Origin: Marinobacter gelidimuriae
Lineage (GTDB): Bacteria; Pseudomonadota; Gammaproteobacteria; Pseudomonadales; Oleiphilaceae
Assembly: GCF_000372805.1 (NCBI RefSeq)
Contig: NZ_KB889886.1
Coordinates: 1 to 64,000 of the forward strand
Reading direction: 5' to 3'
DNA: 64,000 nucleotides
The position numbers and the translations under genes were made by a program. How positions within the stretch are numbered: position 1 is the first letter of the stretch; each line of letters begins with the position of its first letter. Of this stretch, positions 9,055-18,380 are shown piece by piece. The notes under the pieces are model-generated. The model made no database searches. It was given only the letters and a program-made list of their open reading frames with translations, and had not been told where the DNA came from.

Positions 9055-10115
9055 TGACTGACAGCTTTGCCCCAGCCCTTTTGAAGTGGTTTGATGAACA
9101 CGGCAGGCACAACCTGCCGTGGCACCACAACCGCACCGCATACCGGGTGTGGGTGTCGGAAATTATGCTGCAACAAACCCAGGTAGCCACGGTTATACCT
9201 TACTACCAGGCGTTTATGCAGCGTTTTCCAGACGTTCACTCACTGGCGTTAGCCCCTACAGACGACGTGCTCAGCCACTGGTCCGGCCTGGGTTATTACG
9301 CCCGCGCCCGCAACCTGCGAAAAGCCGCGCAAGCCGTGGTGCAGGAACACAACGGCGAATTCCCCCGCGACCAGCAACAACTGGAAGCCCTAAGCGGCAT
9401 CGGCCGTTCAACCGCCGCCGCTATTCTGGCCCAGTCCTGGGATATAAAAGCCGCCATACTGGACGGCAACGTCAAGCGGGTGCTGGCGCGCTACCACGTT
9501 GTAGCCGGCTGGCCAGGGCAGACTGCTGTGCTACAGAAACTTTGGCAATTCGCCGAACAGCACACGCCCAACGAGCGTATTCGCGACTATACCCAAGCCA
9601 TTATGGACCTGGGCGCACTGGTATGTACCCGCAGCCGCCCAGGCTGCGAACGCTGCCCGGTGCAGCAAAACTGCCTGGCCTACGCCAACAGTGAAACCGC
9701 ACTTTACCCCGGCTCGAAACCGAAAAAAGCCAAGCCCGAAAAAACCACCTGGATGCTGATACTGGAAGACAGCGACGGCCGCATACTGCTTCAGCGCCGG
9801 CCACCCAGTGGCATCTGGGGCGGCCTATGGAGCCTGCCAGAGCTTGACCCAGCATTGGGTGAAGACGAACTGCAGCAGGCCTGCGAACAACAGCTAGGCC
9901 TAAGCTGTGGTGATCCACAACGCATCAGCGGCTTTCGGCACACCTTCAGCCATTACCACCTGCACATACAGCCAGCGCGAATGAGCGCCGAACCCCAGAG
10001 CCGCGTTGCCGACGACAATCACCGCTGGCTGCACCGTGATCAAGCATTGAGCCTGGGCTTGCCAGCCCCCATACGCACACTGCTGACAGACCCCGAACAG
10101 ACCACGCTGCTGTAG
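9054..10115 (+). CDS. mutY: A/G-specific adenine glycosylase MutY
   Basis: Removes adenine opposite 8-oxoguanine in base excision repair. The HhH-GPD domain shows the catalytic Glu (E36 in VSEIMLQQTQ), the hairpin LSGIGRSTAAAI, and the catalytic Asp (D137 in AILDGNVKRV). The 4Fe-4S loop C-x6-C-x2-C-x5-C is present (CTRSRPGCERCPVQQNC). The C-terminal NUDIX-like domain that reads 8-oxoG follows (GIWGGLWSLPEL, FRHTFSHYHL). The full length is 353 residues. It is coupled to asmA and followed 81 bp later by yggX, a common pairing. Confidence 0.98.
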   Translation: MTDSFAPALLKWFDEHGRHNLPWHHNRTAYRVWVSEIMLQQTQVATVIPYYQAFMQRFPDVHSLALAPTDDVLSHWSGLGYYARARNLRKAAQAVVQEHNGEFPRDQQQLEALSGIGRSTAAAILAQSWDIKAAILDGNVKRVLARYHVVAGWPGQTAVLQKLWQFAEQHTPNERIRDYTQAIMDLGALVCTRSRPGCERCPVQQNCLAYANSETALYPGSKPKKAKPEKTTWMLILEDSDGRILLQRRPPSGIWGGLWSLPELDPALGEDELQQACEQQLGLSCGDPQRISGFRHTFSHYHLHIQPARMSAEPQSRVADDNHRWLHRDQALSLGLPAPIRTLLTDPEQTTLL

Positions 10116-10196
10116 CAGCCCGGCAGCCTTATTACTGATATGATGCGTAAAATCTGATTTCCCGCTAAACATACTAAAATCCCCACAGGAGCCCCC

Positions 10197-10469
10197 ATGA
10201 GCCGTAACATTTTCTGCCGTAAACACCAGAAAGAAATGGAAGGTCTGAACAACCCGCCCATGCCCGGCGCCCGCGGCCAGGACATCTACGACAACATATC
10301 CAAAGCCGCCTGGGACGAATGGCAAAGCCAGCAAACCATGCTGATTAATGAAAAACACCTGAGCCTGATGGACCCGAACACCCGCAAATACCTACAGGCG
10401 CAGATGGAACGCTTCTTTAACAACGAACCCTTCGACAAAGCCGAAGGCTACGTACCACCTGAGAAGTAA
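10197..10469 (+). CDS. yggX: Fe(2+)-trafficking / oxidative damage protection protein YggX
   Basis: A 90-residue protein beginning MSRNIFCRKHQKEMEGL with the conserved early Cys, followed by PPMPG.RGQDIYDNIS.AAW.EW and HLSLMDPNTRKYL. This is the YggX family, thought to protect iron-sulfur clusters from oxidative damage. GGAG precedes the ATG at a good distance. It is co-directional with mutY and upstream of tRNA-Phe. Confidence 0.97.
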   Translation: MSRNIFCRKHQKEMEGLNNPPMPGARGQDIYDNISKAAWDEWQSQQTMLINEKHLSLMDPNTRKYLQAQMERFFNNEPFDKAEGYVPPEK

Positions 10470-10588
10470 CCCCTAAACGCGGCCTAACGGGCAGCACTGA
10501 AAACTTTAACAAATTTTCAAAAGCCCTCTTGACTCAGTGCAGCCAAACCGGTTTAATAGCGCCCCGTTGCAGAGCAGTATTGCAACAT

Positions 10589-10664
10589 GCCCGGATAGCT
10601 CAGTCGGTAGAGCAGAGGATTGAAAATCCTCGTGTCGGTGGTTCGATTCCGCCTCCGGGCACCA
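10589..10664 (+). tRNA. tRNA-Phe (anticodon GAA)
   Basis: A 76-nt cloverleaf with CCA encoded. The acceptor stem GCCCGGA (10589-10595) pairs with TCCGGGC (10654-10660), followed by ACCA. The anticodon stem GAGGA/TCCTC has loop TTGAAAA, so the anticodon is GAA at 10622-10624. The T-arm GGTTCGATTCC is canonical. The gene stands at the left border of the accessory region and next to integrase remnants, so it is probably the integration target. Confidence 0.98.
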
Positions 10665-10680
10665 TTAAGAATTCAGATGA

Positions 10681-10709
10681 AACCCGCCTAGTGCGGGTTT
10701 TGTTTTTTC
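10681..10709 (+). terminator. Rho-independent terminator after tRNA-Phe
   Basis: AACCCGC (10681) pairs with GCGGGTT around the loop CTAGT and is followed by TTGTTTTTTC. It lies 16 bp behind the tRNA 3' end. Confidence 0.85.
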
Positions 10710-11232
10710 TAAAACCTGAAATGTAAGCAATATGTAAGCAGATTTGGTGAATACCCATCAGGTGCAAACCGCTGTTGCCTCCCTGAACCTCGATAACGAA
10801 AAACATTAACAGCCGCTATACACTACACGGGGTTTTGGGTCCTTTCCACCGGGTCTAGCCACCGGGGGAAGCGCGGAGCGCGGTATTTGGCTGTTTTCAA
10901 AATCTCTATAGCACCACAATTCGAGTTTTATCACCGGTGGGGTTTAGTACGATACGGCAGTACGGTGCATCCTTGGATTCATAGAATAAGAACAGCGATT
11001 AATGGTGCTGGTATTTTCTTACTCATAGGCAACCCGTATCAAGAAGTAATGATAACGCTAAAATAACAGCGATCCGACAGGGACGCCCGGTGGAGGCTCG
11101 GAGAGGCGAAACGGATTTAATAGCTTTTTATGTTCTACGGCAAACCCCAACACCTTGGGGCCTTCTGCGCTATTTTCTGGTTCGAAAAAATTAGTTACCT
11201 GCAAAGACACAAACTCGGCATTGAACGCGGTT
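10710..11232. other. No gene seen; left part of the accessory region
   Basis: I see no supported coding frame in this stretch. A duplicated aatgtaagca / atatgtaagca pair occurs at 10719-10740, and a small ccccaa...ttgggg hairpin at about 11145-11160. No direct copy of the tRNA-Phe 3' end was noticed here. Confidence 0.5.
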
Positions 11233-11519
11233 CTATTCCGTCATTGGCGGCCACTGCCTAGCCGCGTGAAGGACACGTAGCACGCGCACCAGATCCCCGA
11301 GCAAGTCATAGATCAGGATATAGTTCTGATGTGCAACCAGCTCGCGGGTATCGGCTAAACGGCCAGGCGACCAAGGTTTGGATGATCGACCAAGCTCAAC
11401 GCTCTCTCCGACAACAGCTCATCAAGAGTTAAAGCGCCGACTGGATTGTCGGCCTCGATGTAATCATAAATATCGTCGCGGTCTTTTATCGCCTCTGGAG
11501 TCCAGAACAATTCCATCAT
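11233..11519 (-). pseudogene. ParE/RelE-like toxin, frameshifted
   Basis: Starting at ATG 11519, which overlaps the antitoxin stop, the frame reads MMELFWTPEAIKDRDDIYDYIE and ends in a stop after HPNLGRLAV. The next frame continues with PGRLADTRELVAHQN and YILIYDLLGDLVRVLRVLHAARQWPP, the normal second half of a ParE/RelE-fold toxin. Restoring one base near 11362-11370 would rejoin the two halves (HPNLGR-PGRLADT). It is either a recently inactivated toxin or an assembly error. It is coupled to the antitoxin upstream. Confidence 0.75.
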
Positions 11520-11809
11520 TCAGATGCGTCAAGTCTAAGGCGCGTTGCAGTTCGCCGGGCTGCAAATTTGGCCTCTACCTCGGCGGCGGGGATCAAGTTG
11601 CCGGCATTAGCCGAATCCAGACCATTTTTCACTTGGCGACGAAACCAAACGTCATGCCCAGCGGCTTCCTCTTGCTGACGCACAAAGTCACGCATGAAGT
11701 CGCGCAAAAGTTGCGCCCCGGTGCGGTCGCGGGACTTGGCAGCTGTGGCGAACTCGGCTTTTAGACCTTCATCCACCCGGAAGGTGAAGGTTGCTGTTGC
11801 TTCAGTCAT
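11516..11809 (-). CDS. Ribbon-helix-helix antitoxin of a ParDE/RelBE-like module
   Basis: A 97-residue protein read from ATG 11809 (MTEATATFTFRVDEGLKAEFA). The N-terminus is a ribbon-helix-helix DNA-binding motif (TFTFRVDEGLKAEFATAAKSRDRTGAQLLRDFMRDFV). The C-terminal half is the toxin-wrapping part. The frame extends another 20 codons upstream, but that leader is hydrophobic and unlike the family. Its TGA overlaps the ATG of the toxin. The antitoxin is intact while the toxin is frameshifted. Such modules autoregulate through the RHH domain; I did not identify an operator. Confidence 0.75.
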   Translation of the reverse strand: MTEATATFTFRVDEGLKAEFATAAKSRDRTGAQLLRDFMRDFVRQQEEAAGHDVWFRRQVKNGLDSANAGNLIPAAEVEAKFAARRTATRLRLDASE

Positions 11810-11865
11810 GGTTGAGCCCTTTTGTGTTACAAGAAAAGTACATAGTAACACTCGGAGGATAAAAC

Positions 11866-12294
11866 TCAAGAGATCTCGTTTTGTCGCGTAAGCCCAAAGG
11901 TATGGAACTCCCTCTGTAAGCTATCGCCTGCCAGATTTTTGCCTGTATAAACGTAATTCTCGAAGCTCACCATCAGCTTCCTTCGCTTCGGAAGCAACTG
12001 GCCCCGCTTGAATGCAGTTCGGGCTGATGACGTGTCGAACCTCGACAGTGCAAGCTTCAAAACATGGCCCTCGACGTGTGCTTCTTCAATCGCGAAATCC
12101 TTAAATGCCGTACGCATCCCATGAGCGGTGGCCATACGCCCGGATTTCGGATCAACAAACCCTGGGCCACCGTTTCTCAGGTCTGCGTGGTGGATCTCTT
12201 TCACAGTCAGGTTGAGCGCATTCTCGCTCATCATTTCCTTGCCACGAACCCAGCTAATTCGCCATTCCGACCAATTAGCCGCAGTTCGGCATAA
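11866..12294 (-). pseudogene. Tyrosine integrase C-terminal remnant, copy A
   Basis: The fragment carries the HGMR part of the P4-type integrase catalytic domain (ATAHGMRTAFKDF) and the end of the domain (LPKRRKLMVSFENYV). Its upstream part (AANWSEWRISW, then MMSENALNLT) is compressed by internal loss. Two catalytic positions differ from copy B: LSR where LSH is expected, and TAFKRGQ where the Tyr nucleophile (AYKR) is expected. It cannot be an active recombinase. Only about 65 bases separate its last recognisable part from copy B. Confidence 0.75.
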
Positions 12295-12297
12295 TTT

Positions 12298-12520
12298 TTA
12301 ATGCTTTTCCGAATTCACAATTGCAGAGACATACTTCTCAAAGCTGTTCATGAGCTTCCGACGCTTAGGAATCAGCTGCGCTCGCTTGTATGCCCCTCGG
12401 GCCGACGATGTTTCGAGGTGCGACAGCGCAAGCTCCGAAACATAGTCATCAACATGACCTTCTTCAGTAGAGAAGTCCTTAAAGGCGGATCGCATGCCGT
12501 GGGCAGTGCCTGCTTTGTCG
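12298..12520 (-). pseudogene. Tyrosine integrase C-terminal remnant, copy B
   Basis: A second partial copy of the same domain: GTAHGMRSAFKDFSTEEGHV, ELALSHLETSSARGAYKRAQ, LIPKRRKLMNSFEKYV. It keeps the catalytic His (LSH) and Tyr (AYKR) but has a stop codon just upstream and no N-terminal domains. Copies A and B stand in tandem in the same orientation, as left by successive insertions at the tRNA-Phe site or by partial duplication. Confidence 0.75.
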
Positions 12521-12637
12521 GACTACACGTCTACAGACCTGCCCGGCCTTCTGCATCCCGTCTAAATACGCTACTCTGAAGCCATAAAACTGCGGAAAAC
12601 CATACGGTTGAAAACGAGATGTATAGGCGGCGAGTGC

Positions 12638-15064
12638 ATGGACAAGAAAAAGCTCACAGAGCGGGATATCTGCACCAAGTTTATCAATCCAGCTTTAGAA
12701 CAAGCCGGCTGGGATATGCTGAAACAGGTACGGGAAGAAGTGTCATTTACTGCTGGCCGAATCATCGTGCGGGGCCGCTTGCACACCCGGGGCAAACGCC
12801 GCCGCGCGGATTACGTTCTCAGCCACAAGAAGAACATGCCCATTGCCATCATCGAGGCCAAGGACAATAACCACAGTCTTGGCGACGGCATGCAGCAAGG
12901 GCTGGCCTACAGCGATGCTCTGGACGCCCCCTTTGTGTTCAGCAGCAACGGCGACGGCTTTCTGTTCCATGACCGCACCGGGCTATTCGGCCAGACCGAA
13001 ACCACTCTGCAACTGAGCGAGTTCCCTTCGCCAGAAACACTTTGGAATCTGTATTGCCAGTACAAAGGCATTAGCAGCCAGGCGCGGAAAATTGTGGAAC
13101 AGCCCTATTACGATGACGGCAGCGGACGCACGCCGCGTTACTACCAAACCGTGGCCGTTAACCGCACCGTAGAGGCCGTTGCCAAAGGCCAGAACCGTAT
13201 TCTGCTGGTAATGGCCACGGGCACCGGTAAAACCTTCACAGCATTCCAAATTATCTGGCGGCTTTGGAAGGCAAAACAAAAGAAGCGCATCCTATTTCTG
13301 GCCGACCGAAACATCCTGATCGACCAGACCAAGAACAACGACTTTAAACCCTTCGGCCAGGCGATGACCAAGGTCACCAATCGCACGGTAGACCCGTCTT
13401 ACGAGATTTACCTGTCTCTTTACCAAGCGGTGACCGGCAGCGAAGAAGAGCAAAATATCTACAAACAGTTCTCGCCGGACTTTTTCGACCTTATCGTCAT
13501 CGACGAATGCCATCGCGGCAGCGCCTCGGTCGATTCCGCCTGGCGCCAGATTCTTGATTACTTCTCCACCGCCACCCACGTTGGCCTGACTGCGACGCCA
13601 AAAGAAACCAAAGAAGTGTCTAACACCGATTACTTCGGCGAGCCGGTATACTCCTATTCGCTCAAACAAGGCATCGAAGACGGCTTTCTGGCGCCCTACA
13701 AAGTGGTGCGGGTAGACTTGGACAAAGACCTGCAAGGCTGGCGCCCATCCAAGGGCCAAACTGACAAGCACGGCGAGCTGATAGATGACCGCATTTATAA
13801 CCAAAAAGATTTTGACCGCCAGCTGGTGCTGGTAAAGCGCACCGAAGTAGTCGCTGGCAAAATCACAGAATTTCTGGAAAGCTCTGACCCATTCCAGAAA
13901 ACCATCGTGTTCTGCGAAGACATCGACCACGCCGAACGCATGCGCCAGGCACTGGTGAATCTGAACCCGAAGCGAGTGCAGGAAAACCGCAAATACGTGA
14001 TGCGCATTACCGGTGACGAACAGGAAGGCAAAGCTGAGCTCGACAACTTCATCAACCCGGAAGAACGCTACCCCGTTATTGCCACCACCAGCAAACTGAT
14101 GACCACCGGCGTGGATGCCCAAACCTGCAAACTCATCGTGCTGGACCAGCGCATACAATCCATGACCGAGTTCAAACAAATCATCGGCCGTGGCACCCGC
14201 ATCAACGACGACTACAACAAGCACTGGTTCACCATCCTGGACTTCAAAAAAGCCACCGAACTGTTTGCAGACCCGGATTTTGACGGCGACCCGGTGAAGG
14301 TTTACCAGCCCAAAGCCGGCGACCCAATTAATCCAGACGCGGATGAAGCAGACGACGGTTCAGAACCCGACGAACACCCCTGCGCTGAAGACGCGGAAGG
14401 CTATGAAGTAGACCCAGCGTCAGGTTGGGAAAACGACGACGGCAATACCTCTGGCGGTGAGGAGGACGAAACAGGTAAGCCAAAACGGATAAAATACGTG
14501 GTCGGTAACGTTGAAGTCGCCGTTATTGCAGAGCGAGTCCAGTACCTGGGGCCGGATGGCAAGCTCATCACCGAAAGTCTGAAAGACTTCACCCGCAAAC
14601 AGGTAAAAGAACAATACGCCTCCCTAAACGACTTCCTGCGTCGCTGGCACCAAGCGGACCGCAAGCAGGTCATTATCGACGAACTGACGGAACAGGGCGT
14701 TATCTGGGACGACCTCATAAAAGACGTCAGCAAGAAGTTGGGCGCCGAGCCAGACCCCTTCGATGTTATCTGCCACATCGTTTACGACCAGCCACCGTTC
14801 ACCCGCAAAGAACGCGCGGAACAGGTGCGCAAGAACAACTACTTCAGTCAGTACGAAGGGCCCAGCCGGCAGGTTCTGGACGCGCTACTGCAGAAATATA
14901 CCGATACCGGCATTGAGTCTATTGAGGATGTTAAAATCCTCACCCTCGCGCCCTTCAGCCAGATTGGCGCGCCGATGGAACTGATTGATGCTTTCGGCGG
15001 CAAACCTGGCTACACCGAAGCGGTAAGAAGCCTCGAACAAGAGCTGTACCGGAAAATCGACTAA
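12638..15064 (+). CDS. hsdR: Type I restriction enzyme, R subunit (EcoEI-like)
   Basis: ATP-dependent translocase and nuclease of a type I restriction-modification complex. The N-terminal PD-(D/E)xK nuclease is visible as D58 in RADYVLS and E73-x-K75 in IIEAKDN. The SF2 helicase follows with Walker A ATGTGKT (193-199), DECH (289-292), GLTATP, and motif VI-like QIIGRGTRI. The C-terminal region interacts with M and S. The 808 residues fit the EcoEI family. I chose the ATG at 12638 over the upstream TTG/ATG because homologous R subunits start with a short 'KKKLTERDI' lead and the upstream codons are unlike it. It is the first gene of the hsdR-hsdM-hsdS-RT-NucS operon. A negatively charged insertion ([13 protein letters not shown]) lies near residues 568-610. 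Confidence 0.95.
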   Translation: MDKKKLTERDICTKFINPALEQAGWDMLKQVREEVSFTAGRIIVRGRLHTRGKRRRADYVLSHKKNMPIAIIEAKDNNHSLGDGMQQGLAYSDALDAPFVFSSNGDGFLFHDRTGLFGQTETTLQLSEFPSPETLWNLYCQYKGISSQARKIVEQPYYDDGSGRTPRYYQTVAVNRTVEAVAKGQNRILLVMATGTGKTFTAFQIIWRLWKAKQKKRILFLADRNILIDQTKNNDFKPFGQAMTKVTNRTVDPSYEIYLSLYQAVTGSEEEQNIYKQFSPDFFDLIVIDECHRGSASVDSAWRQILDYFSTATHVGLTATPKETKEVSNTDYFGEPVYSYSLKQGIEDGFLAPYKVVRVDLDKDLQGWRPSKGQTDKHGELIDDRIYNQKDFDRQLVLVKRTEVVAGKITEFLESSDPFQKTIVFCEDIDHAERMRQALVNLNPKRVQENRKYVMRITGDEQEGKAELDNFINPEERYPVIATTSKLMTTGVDAQTCKLIVLDQRIQSMTEFKQIIGRGTRINDDYNKHWFTILDFKKATELFADPDFDGDPVKVYQPKAGDPINPDADEADDGSEPDEHPCAEDAEGYEVDPASGWENDDGNTSGGEEDETGKPKRIKYVVGNVEVAVIAERVQYLGPDGKLITESLKDFTRKQVKEQYASLNDFLRRWHQADRKQVIIDELTEQGVIWDDLIKDVSKKLGAEPDPFDVICHIVYDQPPFTRKERAEQVRKNNYFSQYEGPSRQVLDALLQKYTDTGIESIEDVKILTLAPFSQIGAPMELIDAFGGKPGYTEAVRSLEQELYRKID

Positions 15065-15116
15065 TCACCGGCTTTCGTAACCCCCCTATTTTTTACATCT
15101 CAGGAATGCATTACCT

Positions 15117-16601
15117 ATGTCTATCAGCAGCACCATTAAATCCATTCAGGACATCATGCGCAAAGACGTTGGCGTGGACGGCGACGCCCAGCGCATAGGC
15201 CAGTTGGTGTGGATGCTGTTCCTGAAGATTTTTGACGACCGCGAACAAGAATGGGACGTCCTCTACGACGACTACAAATCCCCGCTTCCAGAACAACTGC
15301 GCTGGCGTAACTGGGCAGCCGACCCAGAAGGCATGACCGGTGACGACCTGAAGAACTTTATTGATAACAACCTGTTTCCCGGCCTGCAAAACCTGGAACC
15401 CGCCGGCGACGATTACCGTGGCGTGGTTATCCGCAACGTATTTGAAGATGCCTACAACTACATGAAATCCGGCCAGCTAATGCGCCAGGTCATCAACAAG
15501 TTGCAGAGCGGTGTGAATTTCAACAAATCCGCCGAGCGTCACGAGCTTGGCGATATGTACGAACAAATCCTAAAAGACCTGCAAAGCGCAGGCAACGCCG
15601 GCGAATTCTATACACCCCGCGCGGTTACCCAGTTCATGGTCAATCGGGTAGACCCAAAGCTAGACGAAAAAGTGATGGACCCTGCTTGCGGCACCGGTGG
15701 CTTCCTGACCTGCACCATAGACCACAAGCGCACACGCTATGTAAAAACACCGCAGGATGAGCAGACCCTGCAACACACCATCATGGGCGTAGAAAAAAAG
15801 CCCCTGCCCCACCTGTTGGCCACCACCAACCTGATACTGCATGGCATCGAAGCACCAGACCAGGTCAAACACGACAACACCCTGGCTCGCCCGTTGATCA
15901 GCTGGGGCTCGAAAGAACGGGTAGACGTCATCATCGCCAACCCACCCTTTGGCGGTATGGAAGAAGACGGCATAGAAACCAACTTCCCCAGCGCCTTCCG
16001 CACACGGGAAACCGCCGACCTGTTCATGACCCTGTTTATCCATCTGCTGCGCAGTGGTGGCCGCGCTGCTGTGGTGCTACCAGATGGTTTCCTGTTCGGC
16101 GAAGGCATGAAAACCCGCCTGAAAGAAAAGCTGCTAAGCGAGTGCAATCTGCACACCATCGTACGCTTGCCCAACGGCGTGTTCAGCCCTTACACCGGCA
16201 TCAAAACCAACCTGCTGTTCTTCACCAAAGGCAAACCCACCGAAAACGTGTGGTTCTACGACCACCCCTACCCGGACGGCGTGAAAAACTACAACAAAAC
16301 CAAACCCATGCGGTTTGAGGAATTTCAGACAGAAATCGACTGGTGGGGCAGCGAAGCCGACGGCTTTACCAGCCGCGAGGAAACCGAGCAGGCGTGGAAA
16401 GTGTCCATCGACGACATCAAGGCTCGCAACTACAACCTCGACATCAAGAACCCTCATCAGGGTGAGCTGGTCAATCACGACCCAGAAGAACTGCTGGCCA
16501 AGTACGAGCAGCAACAGGCCGAGATTCAGGAAATCCGCCACCAGCTGCGGGACATCCTGGCCAATGCGCTCAGTCACGACAGTGCCGGAGGTGAGGCGTG
16601 A
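15117..16601 (+). CDS. hsdM: Type I restriction-modification, N6-adenine methyltransferase M subunit
   Basis: Modifies adenine within the sequence read by HsdS and is needed for restriction. An N-terminal helical domain covers about residues 1-140. The SAM-binding motif DPACGTGGF is at residues 188-196 and the catalytic NPPF at 275-278, in the order of the gamma class. The length is 494 residues. The start follows a CAGGAATG ribosome-site region. Its last codons overlap the GTG start of hsdS, so the two are translationally coupled. The gap to hsdR is 52 bp. Confidence 0.97.
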   Translation: MSISSTIKSIQDIMRKDVGVDGDAQRIGQLVWMLFLKIFDDREQEWDVLYDDYKSPLPEQLRWRNWAADPEGMTGDDLKNFIDNNLFPGLQNLEPAGDDYRGVVIRNVFEDAYNYMKSGQLMRQVINKLQSGVNFNKSAERHELGDMYEQILKDLQSAGNAGEFYTPRAVTQFMVNRVDPKLDEKVMDPACGTGGFLTCTIDHKRTRYVKTPQDEQTLQHTIMGVEKKPLPHLLATTNLILHGIEAPDQVKHDNTLARPLISWGSKERVDVIIANPPFGGMEEDGIETNFPSAFRTRETADLFMTLFIHLLRSGGRAAVVLPDGFLFGEGMKTRLKEKLLSECNLHTIVRLPNGVFSPYTGIKTNLLFFTKGKPTENVWFYDHPYPDGVKNYNKTKPMRFEEFQTEIDWWGSEADGFTSREETEQAWKVSIDDIKARNYNLDIKNPHQGELVNHDPEELLAKYEQQQAEIQEIRHQLRDILANALSHDSAGGEA

Positions 16602-18370
16602 GTGGGCGTGAACTAATTACAGAACGCCTGGACTTGTGGACTGGGGCGGTCACCAAAAAATCCAGCAGTGGCCGGGGGAGTAATGGCAAGATTGAGTTGA
16701 CTGGGATTAAGAAGCTGCGGGAATTGATTCTAGAGTTGGCGGTGCACGGAAAGCTCGTTGACCAAGACCCAGGAGATACCGCTGCGTCAGAACTGCTCAG
16801 CCGAATCACTGACATTCGGAAAGATTTGATTATCGGAAATAAAATAAAGAATTCCAAACCACTGCCGCCGGTACTTCACGAGGAAGCTCCTTCTAGACTC
16901 TCAGATGGCTGGGCATGGACCCGTTTGGGAACAATCGCCGAAATCAATCCGCGCAACACCGCCGCGGACCTGACAGAAGCCTCGTTTATACCGATGCCTC
17001 TGGTGACTACCTCCTACCATGGCGAACATGGAGATGAATCCAGAGCTTGGGGTGAGATAAAGAAGGGCTATAGTCACTTCGCTGATGGCGACATTGGATT
17101 AGCCAAAATTACACCGTGCTTCGAAAACAGCAAAGCCGCGGTTTTCAGAAGCCTGAGAAACGGAGTTGGTGCAGGCACGACGGAACTGCATGTTGCTCGA
17201 CCGCTATCCACGGCCATAAACCCATACTTCATCCTCTTGTTCCTGAAGTCACCAAAGTTCCTAGCTGAAGGTAAAAAGGTGATGACCGGCTCCGCTGGAC
17301 AAAAGCGTGTTCCAAAAGACTACTTCGCGCAGACACCATTGCCGCTGCCACCGGAGGACGAACAGTACCGCATCGTCCAAAAAGTCGATGAACTCATGGC
17401 CCTCTGCGACCGACTGGAGCAGCAAACCAGCAACCAGCTCGAAGCCCATGAAACACTCGTGGACACCCTGCTCGGCACCCTCGCCCAATCCCAAAACGCC
17501 ACCGAACTGGCCGACAACTGGACTCGCCTCGCCGCCCACTTCGACACCCTGTTCATCACCGAACAGAGCATCGACAAGATCAAGCAGACTATTTTGCAAC
17601 TGGCAGTGATGGGGCGATTGGTGGAGCAGGATGCGGGAGATGAGCCTGCAAGTGAATTCATGAAAAGGCTTGAAATCACACAGCAGGAACTCAGCAGCGA
17701 GTCTAAGCAGAGAAAAACGAAGCCCCTGCCCCCTATTGAAGAGTCCGAAGGACCATTTCGGCTTCCACCAGGCTGGTTTCTCTCGCGCCTCGATGACATT
17801 ACAGACATCCAAGGCGGTATTGCAAAAGGCAAGAAGCTATCTGACAAAAAAATGCGCTCCCTACCTTACCTGCGTGTCGCTAATGTTCAGCGTTCGTCAC
17901 TGGACCTTTCCGAAATAAAAGATATTGAAATAGCCGAGAACGAGGTTGAGCGTTATCTGGTTCATCCTCGAGACCTGCTCATAACAGAAGGAGGCGACTG
18001 GGATAAGGTAGGCAGAACCGCAATTTGGGACGGCAGCATCAATCCGATGGCTCACCAGAACCATGTATTCAGAGCCCGACTGATAATGGACGAACAGAAC
18101 GAACGGTGGTTCGAGAAGTATCTGAATTCACAGTTTGCGCGGGACTATTTTGCCGGCTCAAGTAAGCAGACCACCAACCTGGCCTCCATCAACAAAACCC
18201 AGTTGCGGAGCTGCACTATTCCACTGCCACCACTGGAAGAGCAGGCCCGAATCGTCGATAAATTCGATGAACTCATGGTTTTCTGCGACCAACTCAAGGA
18301 ATGCCTGTCCCAGGCTAACAAAACCCGTTCCCAGCTGGCTGAAGCAGTCGTGGAACAAGCAATCAGTTAA
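16598..18370 (+). CDS. hsdS: Type I restriction-modification, specificity S subunit
   Basis: Determines the bipartite recognition sequence. Two target recognition domains are visible. Each ends in the conserved motif that opens the spacer helix: PLPPEDEQYRIVQKVDELMALCDRLE near residues 247-272, and PLPPLEEQARIVDKFDELMVFCDQLK near 544-570. An 'ELVHGKLV-like' helix (LAVHGKLVDQDPGDTAASELL) precedes the first TRD. The equivalent LAVMGRLVEQDAGDEPASEFM precedes the second, showing the internal duplication. The 590 residues are complete. The start is GTG 16598, overlapping hsdM. The stop is 10 bp before the RT start. Confidence 0.96.
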   Translation: MSGRELITERLDLWTGAVTKKSSSGRGSNGKIELTGIKKLRELILELAVHGKLVDQDPGDTAASELLSRITDIRKDLIIGNKIKNSKPLPPVLHEEAPSRLSDGWAWTRLGTIAEINPRNTAADLTEASFIPMPLVTTSYHGEHGDESRAWGEIKKGYSHFADGDIGLAKITPCFENSKAAVFRSLRNGVGAGTTELHVARPLSTAINPYFILLFLKSPKFLAEGKKVMTGSAGQKRVPKDYFAQTPLPLPPEDEQYRIVQKVDELMALCDRLEQQTSNQLEAHETLVDTLLGTLAQSQNATELADNWTRLAAHFDTLFITEQSIDKIKQTILQLAVMGRLVEQDAGDEPASEFMKRLEITQQELSSESKQRKTKPLPPIEESEGPFRLPPGWFLSRLDDITDIQGGIAKGKKLSDKKMRSLPYLRVANVQRSSLDLSEIKDIEIAENEVERYLVHPRDLLITEGGDWDKVGRTAIWDGSINPMAHQNHVFRARLIMDEQNERWFEKYLNSQFARDYFAGSSKQTTNLASINKTQLRSCTIPLPPLEEQARIVDKFDELMVFCDQLKECLSQANKTRSQLAEAVVEQAIS

Positions 18371-18380
18371 GGACAACGCA

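Noticed and set aside
8173-9141. Long minus-strand open frame opposite asmA/mutY (322 codons)
   Set aside because: It is a shadow of GC-rich coding DNA; asmA and mutY on the plus strand have clear family motifs.
18135-18380. RT-nitrilase start inside hsdS at 18135
   Set aside because: The extra 82 codons lie in a shifted frame of the conserved hsdS end and are not RT-like; ATG 18381 has a good ribosome site.
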